From CAVTHK01 sp964552235 (GTDB lineage: Bacteria > Spirochaetota > Spirochaetia > SZUA-6 > CAVTHK01): a DNA stretch of 14,354 bases. Below the pieces are notes generated by a model, which worked only from the letters and a program-made list of their open reading frames with translations, did no database searches and was not told the DNA's origin. The position numbers and the translations under genes were made by a program. Where the stretch lies: positions 1 through 14,354 of the forward strand of contig CAZKGO010000119.1 of assembly GCA_964552235.1 (NCBI GenBank). Reading direction: 5' to 3'. Shown here piece by piece: positions 1 through 6,383 of the stretch; the stretch's first letter is position 1; every line of letters begins with the position of its first letter.

Positions 1-540
1 TTCGGCAAGATCGACATCCTGGTCAACAACGCCGGCTGCAACATCCGCAAGCCGTCGGTCGAGGTGACGTGGGAGGACTGGGACCTGGTGGTCGACACCA
101 ACCTCAAGGGCGCCTTCTTCGTGGCCCGCGAGCTGGCCCCGGGCATGATCGAGCGCAGGTACGGCAAGATCATCAACATCGGCTCGGTCACGTGCACCTT
201 TGGCTACGCGGGCATCGTGCCGTATTCGGCGAGCCGCGGCGGCGTCCTGCAGATGACAAGGGCACTGGCCTCCGAGTGGGGGCCCTTCGGGATCAACGTC
301 AACTGCCTGGCGCCGGGCTGGTTCCGCACGGAGCAGAACAAGGTGCTGTACGAGGACGCCGAGTGGGTGTCGTACCTAGTGGAGAAGATCCCTCTCGGCC
401 GGCCCGGGCAGCCCGACGACCTCGACGGAGCCGTGGTGTTCCTGGCCTCCGACGCCTCAGCCTACGTGCACGGCCAGATGCTGCTCGTCGACGGCGGCAT
501 CACGACGGGCAACACGCGCGCGGTGCCGCGCAAGCGATGA
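1..540 (+). CDS. SDR family NAD(P)-dependent oxidoreductase, 3' part (gluconate 5-dehydrogenase-like)
   Basis: The frame is open from base 1, so the N-terminal nucleotide-binding glycine motif lies outside the window; 179 residues remain. Visible classical SDR features are the NNAG motif (residues 9-12), the catalytic-type Asn in the TNLKG stretch (residue 34), Ser62 in a GSVT motif, Tyr75 in YSASR, the N-x-x-x-P-G segment that follows (NVNCLAPGW), and the C-terminal LLVDGG motif. The family oxidises or reduces alcohol/ketone groups with NAD(P). The segment most resembles gluconate 5-dehydrogenase or 3-oxoacyl-ACP reductase-like catabolic SDRs. The oddity is Arg79 where the YxxxK motif has its catalytic Lys. 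The stop overlaps the next start as ATGA, so the two genes are probably translationally coupled. The SDR assignment is secure; the substrate is not known. Confidence 0.9.
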   Translation, partial: FGKIDILVNNAGCNIRKPSVEVTWEDWDLVVDTNLKGAFFVARELAPGMIERRYGKIINIGSVTCTFGYAGIVPYSASRGGVLQMTRALASEWGPFGINVNCLAPGWFRTEQNKVLYEDAEWVSYLVEKIPLGRPGQPDDLDGAVVFLASDASAYVHGQMLLVDGGITTGNTRAVPRKR

Positions 541-1604
541 GCAGCGACGGCTACCTGGTCTGCGGCATCCAGCAGATCGGCATCGGGGTCGCCGACCTCG
601 AGGAGGCGTTCCGCTGGTACCGCCGCAGCTTTGGCGTCGACATCCCCGTGTTCGATGATGCGGGGCAGGCGCCGTTCATGACCCGCTACACCGGGGGCGC
701 GGTCCACTCGCGGCGCGCGGTGCTCGCCCTCAACCTGCAGGGCGGCAGCGGCTTCGAGATCTGGCAGTACAGCAGTCGCGCGCCCCGGCCGCCCGACCCG
801 CAGCCGCGGCTGGGCGACCTGGGGATCCTGGCTGCGCGCATCAAGGCGCCGGACGTGGCGCGGGCCCGCCGTTTCCTGGCCGGGCTCGACGCCGATCTCC
901 TCTCGGACGTCGTGAGCGACCCCATCGGCGGGCGCCACTTCTTTGTGCGCGATCCGTGGGGCTGCCTCTTCGACGTGGTCGAAGGCGCCGACTGGTTCGC
1001 GCGGGGCCGCGGCGCCACCGGCGGCGCCTGCGGGTGCATCCTCGGGGTGAGCGACGCCGAGCGGAGCCTGCGCCTTTACCGCGATGTTCTCGGCTACGAC
1101 GCCGTGATCTACGACCGCGAAGGGACCTTCGCGGACCTCCAGGCGCTGCCCCGAGGCGGCCGGCGCGTGCGGCGGGTGCTCGTGGGGCACACGGCGCGCC
1201 GTGCGGGCGCCTTTAGCCGCGTTCTGGGATCGAGCCGCATCGAGCTCGTGCAGCCGCTCGACGGCGATTCCCGCAGGGTCTTCGACGGGCGCTGGTGGGG
1301 CGACCTCGGCTTCATCCACCTCTGCTTCGACGTGCGGGGGATGGATGCGCTGCGCAGACGCTGCGCCGAGGCCGGGTTCCCGTTCACCGTCGACAGCGCA
1401 TCCTCCTTTGTCATGGGCGATGCGGCCGGCCACTTTGCCTACGTCGAGGACCCCGACGGCACCCTCGTCGAGTTCGTCGAGACCCACAGGCTCGTGGTGG
1501 CCAAGCGGCTCGGCCTGTACCTGGACCTGCGCCGCCGAGACCCGGCCCGCCCGCTGCCCGCGCTCCTGCTGCGCGCCCTCGCCCTCAACCGGGTGAGAGA
1601 CTAG
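537..1604 (+). CDS. Two-domain VOC (glyoxalase/dioxygenase superfamily) protein
   Basis: This 355-residue protein holds two vicinal-oxygen-chelate domains, at about residues 8-150 and 163-318, followed by a short arginine-rich tail. VOC proteins use a metal held by His/Gln and Glu residues in glyoxalases, extradiol dioxygenases, epimerases and resistance proteins. Domain 1 shows Gln13 at the first ligand position and Glu74, but no clear His at the third and Asp146 at the fourth. Domain 2 has Gly166 where the first ligand is expected, then Glu236, His261 and Glu312, the last after a DPDGTLVEF motif. Domain 2 is therefore the better metal-site candidate, with one ligand replaced. The start is the ATG overlapping the SDR stop, which argues for one operon. 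Size and layout resemble two-domain extradiol dioxygenases or HPPD-like proteins, but no specific activity can be claimed. Confidence 0.8.
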   Translation: MSSDGYLVCGIQQIGIGVADLEEAFRWYRRSFGVDIPVFDDAGQAPFMTRYTGGAVHSRRAVLALNLQGGSGFEIWQYSSRAPRPPDPQPRLGDLGILAARIKAPDVARARRFLAGLDADLLSDVVSDPIGGRHFFVRDPWGCLFDVVEGADWFARGRGATGGACGCILGVSDAERSLRLYRDVLGYDAVIYDREGTFADLQALPRGGRRVRRVLVGHTARRAGAFSRVLGSSRIELVQPLDGDSRRVFDGRWWGDLGFIHLCFDVRGMDALRRRCAEAGFPFTVDSASSFVMGDAAGHFAYVEDPDGTLVEFVETHRLVVAKRLGLYLDLRRRDPARPLPALLLRALALNRVRD

Positions 1605-1626
1605 AAATCACCTCGCCCGGTCGCGA

Positions 1627-1655
1627 TTGACACCCCCGGACATTCCGGCTGAAAT
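1627..1655 (+). promoter_or_regulatory. Candidate sigma70-type promoter for a leaderless LarA-like transcript
   Basis: A perfect TTGACA lies at 1627-1632, followed by a 17-nt spacer and TGAAAT at 1650-1655 (four of six matches to TATAAT). A start point 6-7 nt downstream would fall on or beside the ATG at 1661. No Shine-Dalgarno sequence is visible before that ATG. The match is seen in the sequence; promoter activity is inferred. Confidence 0.4.
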
Positions 1656-1660
1656 GGCGC

Positions 1661-2899
1661 ATGCTGCAATTGGCCAGAGGAAGGCAGAGGTTCGCCGCCG
1701 ACCGCCTCAGCGACGCGGCGGCGCAGGTGCGCGCCGAGATCCAGCGCTGCGCGCCGGTGATCCGCCGCGGCGCGCCCATCGCCATCGCAGTCGGCAGCCG
1801 GGGCATCGCTCGGCTGCAGGAGGTGGTGCGGGCGACCGTCGGGGCCGTCCGTGAGCGGGGCGGCGACCCGTTCATCGTTCCCGCCATGGGCAGCCACGGC
1901 GGCGCCACGGCCGAGGGTCAGTGCGAGGTGCTGGCCGGCTACGGCATCAGCGAGACCGAGGTCGGCGCTCCGGTCCGCTCGTCGATGGAGGTGGTCGAGC
2001 TGCCGCGCGGGCAGGCGCCCTGCAGGGTCTTCATGGACCGGCTGGCCCGCGAGGCCGAGGGGACGATCCTGCTCAACCGGGTCAAGCCCCACACCGACTA
2101 CCACGGCGAGCACGAGAGCGGCCTGGTCAAGATGGCGGTGATCGGTCTCGGCAAGCACGCGCAGGCGCTGGAAATCCACCGCCACGGCACGACGGGCCTG
2201 CGCGAGCACATCCCGGCAGTCGCGCGGCAGGTGCTGGCTGCCGGCAACGTGCTGCTCGGGATCGGGCTCGTGGAGAACGCACACCACGAGCTGGCGGAGA
2301 TCCGCGCCGCCCTTCCGTCGCAGCTCTTCGACGTCGACCGGGCGCTGCTGGCGCGGGCGAGGGCGCTCATGCCCCGCCTGCCGGCCGAGGCGATCGACAT
2401 CCTGATCGTCGACGAGCTGGGCAAGGACATCAGCGGCACCGGGCTGGACACGAACGTGATCGGCCGCCTCGCGATCAAGGGCGATCCGGAGCCGCGGTCG
2501 CCGCAGGTCAAGGCGATCGTGGTGTGCGACCTGACGGAGGCTTCGCACGGCAACGCGCTGGGGATGGGCCTCGCCGACGTGATCACGCGGCGGCTCTACG
2601 ACAAGATCGATCTGGCCGCGGTCGCCGAGAACGTCGTCACGAGCACGTTCTTCGAGCGGGGCAAGATCCCCCTCGTCGCGCCCACCGACAGGCAGGCCTT
2701 CGAGTGGGCGATCCGCGCCTGCGGCCCCGTCGACGCGGGAGCGCTGCGGGTGCTGCGGGTGCGCAACACGCTGCACCTCGAGGAATTTCACGCCTCCGAG
2801 GCTCTGTGGCGCGACCTCCAGGACCGGCCCGGGGTCGAGCGGCTGGAGGCAGCGGCCCAGCCCGCCTTTGACCCGTCGGGATCTCTGCGGCCTTTCTGA
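1661..2899 (+). CDS. LarA-like (DUF2088) nickel-pincer-type isomerase family protein
   Basis: The 412-residue protein belongs to the lactate racemase LarA/DUF2088 fold. Characteristic segments are AVGSRGI (43-49), PAMGSHGGAT (74-83), NRVKPHTDYHGEHESGLVKM (139-158) and IHRHG (172-176). In LarA the nickel-pincer nucleotide is attached to Lys184, with His200 as nickel ligand and His108/His174 for acid-base catalysis. Here His79, His144, Lys157 and His173 are plausible equivalents, and the Lys157-His173 distance of 16 equals Lys184-His200. This supports a cofactor-binding racemase or epimerase of a 2-hydroxy acid or sugar acid, but the substrate is unknown. No cofactor-synthesis gene (larB, larC, larE) is in the window. 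The in-frame stop at 1628-1630 limits upstream extension, so 1661 is the only ATG start. It converges on the GntR gene. Confidence 0.75.
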   Translation: MLQLARGRQRFAADRLSDAAAQVRAEIQRCAPVIRRGAPIAIAVGSRGIARLQEVVRATVGAVRERGGDPFIVPAMGSHGGATAEGQCEVLAGYGISETEVGAPVRSSMEVVELPRGQAPCRVFMDRLAREAEGTILLNRVKPHTDYHGEHESGLVKMAVIGLGKHAQALEIHRHGTTGLREHIPAVARQVLAAGNVLLGIGLVENAHHELAEIRAALPSQLFDVDRALLARARALMPRLPAEAIDILIVDELGKDISGTGLDTNVIGRLAIKGDPEPRSPQVKAIVVCDLTEASHGNALGMGLADVITRRLYDKIDLAAVAENVVTSTFFERGKIPLVAPTDRQAFEWAIRACGPVDAGALRVLRVRNTLHLEEFHASEALWRDLQDRPGVERLEAAAQPAFDPSGSLRPF

Positions 2900-2902
2900 G
2901 CC

Positions 2903-2918
2903 GCGGCGCAGGCGCCGC
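2903..2918. terminator. Hairpin between convergent genes, possible bidirectional terminator
   Basis: GCGGCGC at 2903-2909 and GCGCCGC at 2912-2918 are perfectly complementary around a central AG; in practice about 5-6 bp would pair with a slightly larger loop. It fills the 19-nt gap between the TGA of the LarA-like gene and the TAG of the GntR gene. No U-tract follows on either strand, so intrinsic termination is uncertain. Confidence 0.35.
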
Positions 2919-3566
2919 CTATCGGTGAACGGCCACGCCAGGCTGGAAGATGTGCTCCCGCATGGCCTGTTCCGCCGCGTCCGGATCGCCGGCCAGGATC
3001 GCGCGCACCAGTCGGGCATGCAGGTCATCGGGCAGCCCGACGCGCCTCAGGATGATGTGCTCGGTGGTCTTCTGCATCAGGCGAAAGAGGTTGATGCGGT
3101 CGAGGGCGCGCAGCAGCGACCGGCTTCCCGTGTACTCGGCCATCCTGGAGTGGATCTCGTAGTCCTTTTCGAGGAACTCCTCCTCGTAGCGCCGGGCGGC
3201 CACCAGCTCGTCGAGCCGCGCGGCCATGCGCGTGAGCTGCTCGGCCTGGTAGGCGGAGTGGCTGGCTGCGAGAATGCGCGCCACCTGGCACTCGACGGCC
3301 TCGCGCAGCAGGTAGCGGTCGCGGATCGTCTCGTTGTCCAGCGTGATCACGCGGGATCCCCACCGGGGAAAGGTCTCGATCAGCCCCTGCTCTTCGAGGC
3401 GGTGGAGCGCCTGGATGACGGGAATCACGCTGACGCCGGTCAGGGCGGCCATGGCCCGCACAGTGAGCCGGCCCCCGGGGGGCAGCGCACTCGAGAGGAT
3501 CGCGTCGCGGATGGCGACATAGGCCTGTTCGGCCGCGCTCTTTGTGACGCTGTTCAACCTGGACAT
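2919..3566 (-). CDS. GntR family transcriptional regulator, FadR subfamily (FCD domain)
   Basis: The protein has 215 residues from the chosen ATG. Residues about 10-76 form the GntR winged helix (YVAIRDAILSSALPPGGRLT, then the recognition helix and the wing ending GSRVI). Residues about 85-205 form an all-helical FCD ligand domain. Asp135, His139, His183 and His205 occupy the usual metal-ligand positions, so a metal-dependent carboxylate effector is plausible; FCD regulators commonly sense organic acids and repress neighbouring catabolic genes. The frame stays open about 130 nt further upstream, but that stretch is arginine-rich and unlike any regulator, so it was excluded. A GTG at 3581 is a possible alternative start; neither has a good Shine-Dalgarno sequence. 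It lies downstream of the RraA-like gene on the same strand and faces the LarA-like gene. The likely role is local repressor of the surrounding catabolic genes. Confidence 0.88.
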   Translation of the reverse strand: MSRLNSVTKSAAEQAYVAIRDAILSSALPPGGRLTVRAMAALTGVSVIPVIQALHRLEEQGLIETFPRWGSRVITLDNETIRDRYLLREAVECQVARILAASHSAYQAEQLTRMAARLDELVAARRYEEEFLEKDYEIHSRMAEYTGSRSLLRALDRINLFRLMQKTTEHIILRRVGLPDDLHARLVRAILAGDPDAAEQAMREHIFQPGVAVHR

Positions 3567-3623
3567 CGCAGCGGTGCTCACTCGGTGCAGGGGCTCTCGT
3601 CGCCCTCGACGGTGTTCTTCCCT

Positions 3624-3644
3624 GTTATAACGCGATGATAACGC
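3624..3644 (-). promoter_or_regulatory. Direct-repeat operator overlapping the GntR gene promoter
   Basis: The heptamer ATAACGC occurs twice, at 3627-3633 and 3638-3644, with an 11-bp period (same helix face), inside an AT-rich island in GC-rich DNA. The same stretch contains the palindrome GTTATAAC (3624-3631). Read on the minus strand it offers TATAAC (3629-3624) as a -10 hexamer, with no good -35. The GntR ATG lies about 58 nt downstream. An autoregulatory operator is inferred. Confidence 0.45.
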
Positions 3645-3698
3645 AGCAGGCCGCCGCTGTCCAGCCTCCGCGCGGCTCCTGCGGCCCCTCGCGGGCAA

Positions 3699-3727
3699 GC
3701 CGGTGCGGCGGTGCCGCCGACGCCGGC
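3699..3727 (-). terminator. Long GC hairpin downstream of the RraA-like gene
   Basis: GCCGG (3699-3703) pairs with CCGGC (3723-3727), and CGGCGG (3706-3711) with CCGCCG (3714-3719), separated by a small internal loop (TG against ACG). This gives 11 potential pairs starting 19 nt after the RraA-like stop. There is no U-tract, so it may be a termination or mRNA-stability element. The rest of 3567-3745 holds only the GntR promoter region. Confidence 0.35.
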
Positions 3728-3745
3728 CGACGGAGTAATTGTTCG

Positions 3746-4432
3746 CTACCCTACGGTCTCGTCCAGGAAAAGGCCGAGCAGCTCGTATCCGGCCTTGCGG
3801 TCAGGCCGGTCCTTGGCCTGGATGAGCTCGGCGCGGCGGGCGACCTCGTCGCCGATGCCCTGCGGCACGAACACGACCCCGTCATCGTCGGCAACGACCG
3901 GGTCGCCGGGGTTGACGGCCGCGCCGGCGCAGACGATCGGCTGGTTGTCGGCAGCCGGGCCAATCGTCCCATCGGGTGGGCGGGGAGCGCACGGTGGAGA
4001 AGACCGGCGCCCTCTGCAGGATGCACTCGCCGCAGTCGCGGCAGGCTCCGTCGATGACGAATCCGACGACGCCCCGCACGCGAACGCCGAGGGTGTTGTT
4101 GGAGCCGAGAATGCCGGCGTGCGCGCTTGGCGTCGATGACGAGCACCTCTCGTCGCGCGCGCCCCAGGGGCCGGCCTCGCGCCACAGGCCCTCCGGACCG
4201 CTCCTGTACTGCAGCTCGTCGAACTCCTCGTGGGTGACCGGCCGCAGCGGGGCATCGATCGAGCGGTACTCCGCCGTTTGGGCGATTCCCGCGAACCTGA
4301 TCCCCGGCACGATCGGTCGCTTCGCCGGGTCCATCTCCCAGCGCTGCTGCAGGCCCATCGAATCGAGCGCGTCAGTGACGTCCGAGGTCCGGACCTCTCG
4401 GGAGATCTGCAGGGTTCTCGCGCTTACGGCAT
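3746..4432 (-). pseudogene. RraA-family (HMG/CHA aldolase-like) gene interrupted by frameshifts
   Basis: Spliced across frames, the product is a near full-length RraA-fold protein of about 228 residues. This family includes the RNase E inhibitor RraA and 4-hydroxy-4-methyl-2-oxoglutarate/4-carboxy-4-hydroxy-2-oxoadipate aldolases, which release pyruvate or oxaloacetate. Recognisable parts in order are SDVTDALDSMGLQQRW, EVLVIDAK, GILGSNNTLGVRVRG, VIDGACRDCGECIL (with the Arg-Asp pair of the aldolase metal site), FSTVRSP, HPMGR, and GPAADNQPIVCAG through ADDDGVVFVP. They fall in three frames. Shifts map near 4428, 4150, 4123, 3982 and 3963: four apparent one-base losses and one gain. The chosen ATG at 4432 has a perfect AGGAGG at 4439-4444, 6 nt away, but CCG-TAA follows it unless the first shift is repaired. 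It is either a recent pseudogene or a stretch of poor base calling; flanking genes are intact. Confidence 0.75.
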
Positions 4433-4438
4433 GACGGT

Positions 4439-4444
4439 CCTCCT
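4439..4444 (-). promoter_or_regulatory. Shine-Dalgarno sequence of the RraA-like gene
   Basis: Minus-strand AGGAGG sits 6 nt before ATG (4432-4430). It decides the start, because the longest uninterrupted frame would only begin at 4358, inside conserved family sequence (the TDALDSMGL segment). Confidence 0.7.
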
Positions 4445-4540
4445 AGCGAAGACCGGCGAATGGTGGCACCTGCGCGGCTGCTGACCAAAGGCCGCACAGG
4501 GGCAAGCGCCCGCGCTGCCGACCCTGCCGACCGGCGAAAC

Positions 4541-4569
4541 TTGACAGCTGCGGGGCTTTTTTCTAGAAT
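4541..4569 (+). promoter_or_regulatory. Strong sigma70-type promoter upstream of the phosphofructokinase gene
   Basis: TTGACA (4541-4546), a 17-nt spacer and TAGAAT (4564-4569, five of six matches) form a near-consensus promoter. The spacer ends with a T6 tract. The start point should be near 4576, giving a leader of about 40 nt before the ATG at 4616. The remaining sequence 4445-4540 shows no gene. Confidence 0.75.
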
Positions 4570-4578
4570 CGCCCCACG

Positions 4579-4603
4579 CTGCGCGGAAGTCTCGGCCGCG
4601 CGG
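4579..4603 (+). other. Stem-loop in the phosphofructokinase mRNA leader
   Basis: CTGCGCGG (4579-4586) pairs with CCGCGCGG (4596-4603) around a 9-nt loop, with one T-G wobble. It starts within a few nt of the predicted transcript start. Its 3' arm includes the first two bases of GGAG (4602-4605), the only visible Shine-Dalgarno candidate, so it could stabilise the mRNA or limit ribosome access. Confidence 0.4.
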
Positions 4604-4615
4604 AGCACGGCGGGG

Positions 4616-5986
4616 ATGGAGAATCTGGATCTCAAGGACGAAGAATTGCGGGTCCCGACGCTCGGCGAGGCGAAGATCGACTCGCCGCTGGGGCTTTCCC
4701 AGGTTTTTGGCGACGCGATCGCCGACTACGTCGAGGACGGGCACACGGTCCTGCTTCATCACGATCGGGCGCAGATTCAGGCGCGGCTGCGCGAAGGCAG
4801 GAACCTTCCGGCCTTCGAGAAGGCGGGACCCCGTAGCCGGATCTACTTCGATCCGTCCAAGGCGCGCGCCGCCATCGTGACCTGCGGCGGCCTGTGCCCC
4901 GGCATCAACAACGTGATCCGCGAGCTCGTGCGCACGCTGTGCCTCGGCTACGGGGTGCGCACCGTGTTCGGCATCCGCTACGGCTACGAGGGCTTCATCG
5001 CCCGCTACAAGCACGAGCCGGTGATGCTCGACCCTGAGATCGTCGACGAGATCCACGAAAAGGGCGGAAGCGTGCTGGCCACCTCCCGGGGCGAGCAGCC
5101 GACCGAGGAGATCGTCGACTGCCTCGAGCGCATGAACGTTTCGATGCTGTTCACGATCGGCGGCGACGGCACTCTGAGAGCCGCAGCCGAGATCTACGAG
5201 GAGGTGGCCAGGCGGGGCCTCAAGATCGCGGTGATCGGCATTCCCAAGACGATCGACAACGACATCTCCTACGTGCAGAAGACCTTCGGTCTCGAGACCG
5301 CCTTTTCGATCGCCGGCCAGGCGATCCGGTCGGCCCACATCGAGGCCAAGGGAGCCCCGTACGGCCTCGGGCTCGTCAAGGTGATGGGGCGGCTGTCGGG
5401 CTTTATCGCGGCCAACGCGGCGCTGGCCCTCAACGAGGTGAACTTCGTCCTCATCCCGGAACTTCCCTTCGATCTCGAAGGGCCGAACGGCCTCTTTTCC
5501 GCCCTCGAGCGCCGCTTCCAGCGCAAGGACCACGCGGTGATCGCCGTGGCCGAGGGGGCGGGACAGGCGCACCTGGATGCGGCTCCGGCCAGGAAGGATC
5601 GCTCGGGGAATATCGTGCCGGGCGACATCGGGGTCTTTCTGCGGGACGCCATCCAGCGGCACTTCGCCGACAGCGGCAGCCACACGGTGAGCCTCAAGTA
5701 CATCGATCCGAGCTACATGGTCAGAGCTGCTCCGGCCAACGCCCACGACGCGATCTACTGCATCCAGCTCGCCCAGAACGCCGCCCACGCCGCGATGGCG
5801 GGCAAGACGGGCCTGCTGGTGGGCAGCTGGAACGACTTTTTTACACACGTGCCGCTGAAGATCGCCGCGTTCAAGCGCAAGACCCTCTCGCCCGAGGACC
5901 CGCTGTGGCTCAACGTGCTGTTCGCCACCGGGCAGCCGCCGCTGATGCTCAACGACGCGAGCAGCTACGTCGAGGCTCGTTCATAG
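4616..5986 (+). CDS. 6-phosphofructokinase, TP0108-like long form
   Basis: The protein has 456 residues from the first good ATG. It phosphorylates fructose 6-phosphate in glycolysis. Family motifs are GGLCPGINN (91-99), GGDGT (182-186), PKTIDND (210-216) and MGR (257-259, substrate binding), with an N-terminal extension of about 80 residues before the core, longer than the E. coli enzyme (320 residues). The glycine in GGDGT is the residue typical of ATP users, while Lys211 sits where ATP-dependent bacterial enzymes usually have Gly and PPi enzymes have Lys. This pair occurs in the TP0108/plant-like clade, where ATP use is the usual assignment; that is inference from the family. The frame is open further upstream, but that part overlaps the promoter, so 4616 was chosen. 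It heads a probable operon with the next genes (13-nt gap). Confidence 0.92.
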   Translation: MENLDLKDEELRVPTLGEAKIDSPLGLSQVFGDAIADYVEDGHTVLLHHDRAQIQARLREGRNLPAFEKAGPRSRIYFDPSKARAAIVTCGGLCPGINNVIRELVRTLCLGYGVRTVFGIRYGYEGFIARYKHEPVMLDPEIVDEIHEKGGSVLATSRGEQPTEEIVDCLERMNVSMLFTIGGDGTLRAAAEIYEEVARRGLKIAVIGIPKTIDNDISYVQKTFGLETAFSIAGQAIRSAHIEAKGAPYGLGLVKVMGRLSGFIAANAALALNEVNFVLIPELPFDLEGPNGLFSALERRFQRKDHAVIAVAEGAGQAHLDAAPARKDRSGNIVPGDIGVFLRDAIQRHFADSGSHTVSLKYIDPSYMVRAAPANAHDAIYCIQLAQNAAHAAMAGKTGLLVGSWNDFFTHVPLKIAAFKRKTLSPEDPLWLNVLFATGQPPLMLNDASSYVEARS

Positions 5987-5999
5987 GGAGAGGGTTGAG

Positions 6000-6353
6000 G
6001 TGAGCATCCGCAGGTACCTGGGAACCGAGCCGCTGCACGAGGTCGCGCGCTATTCGGGGCCGGGCGGCTCGGTCGCCGACAGCGTGGCGTTCACGGGCGC
6101 GCCGCGCAAGCACCCCTACGACGCGGAGCGGATGATCCTCGTCTCCGACCCGTTCAGCGCCCAGACCATCTTCTACGACTTCCGGCTCGCGGACATCGTG
6201 CATGTCGACGAGCTGCCGAGCCTCGTGACCGAAAGCGGCGAGACCCTCGCGATCGTGCGCGTGCGGGTCAGGAAAGGCGCACTCGGGCTGCGCTACGAGC
6301 CGTTCATCGTTGCCGATACCATGCAGGACGCAAGAGCGCACGGCGGTCGATAG
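6000..6353 (+). CDS. Conserved hypothetical protein between pfk and metK
   Basis: This 117-residue protein starts at GTG 6000 after a GGGAG (about 9 nt upstream). I recognise a conserved-looking core: HPYDAERMILVSDPFSAQTI, then FYDFRLADIVHVDELPS, a short acidic turn, VRVRVRKGALGLRYEPF, and a less conserved tail. The pattern suggests a small beta-rich soluble protein; there is no signal peptide or membrane segment. I recall similar short proteins in deltaproteobacterial genomes, sometimes named as inorganic pyrophosphatase, but no class I pyrophosphatase active-site motif (DxDPxD) is visible, so that name is not used. It lies 13 nt after the phosphofructokinase gene and 30 nt before metK, so it is very probably cotranscribed with both. 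Its stop codon sits in the loop of a hairpin that may control metK translation. Function unknown. Confidence 0.75.
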   Translation: MSIRRYLGTEPLHEVARYSGPGGSVADSVAFTGAPRKHPYDAERMILVSDPFSAQTIFYDFRLADIVHVDELPSLVTESGETLAIVRVRVRKGALGLRYEPFIVADTMQDARAHGGR

Positions 6354-6360
6354 CACCGCC
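6342..6360 (+). other. Hairpin A spanning the stop codon before metK
   Basis: GGCGGT (6342-6347) pairs perfectly with ACCGCC (6355-6360); the 7-nt loop contains the TAG stop (6351-6353) of the upstream gene. Its last two bases are also used by the following hairpin, so the two full structures compete. Confidence 0.5.
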
Positions 6361-6383
6361 TCTATCCGGACGGGATACGGAGG
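6359..6383 (+). promoter_or_regulatory. Hairpin B sequestering the metK Shine-Dalgarno sequence
   Basis: CCTC (6359-6362) plus TATCC (6363-6367) pair with GGATA (6373-6377) plus GAGG (6380-6383), with a 2-nt bulge and a 5-nt loop. The GAGG is part of the metK ribosome binding site GGAGG (6379-6383), so translation should depend on opening this stem. A ribosome terminating at 6353 would cover part of the 5' arm, which predicts coupling. Confidence 0.5.

Noticed and set aside
3567..3698. N-terminal extension of the GntR regulator
   Set aside because: The extension is arginine-rich, overlaps the promoter-like AT-rich island and would precede an already complete winged helix.
4424..5848. Long minus-strand open frame opposite the phosphofructokinase gene
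   Set aside because: It is an antisense shadow of a recognised enzyme with intact motifs, with no plausible domain or ribosome site.
6342..6383. A known SAM or SAM/SAH riboswitch before metK
   Set aside because: Only two simple hairpins are visible; I could not match the pseudoknot layout or conserved core of a known class, and the leader is only about 30 nt long.
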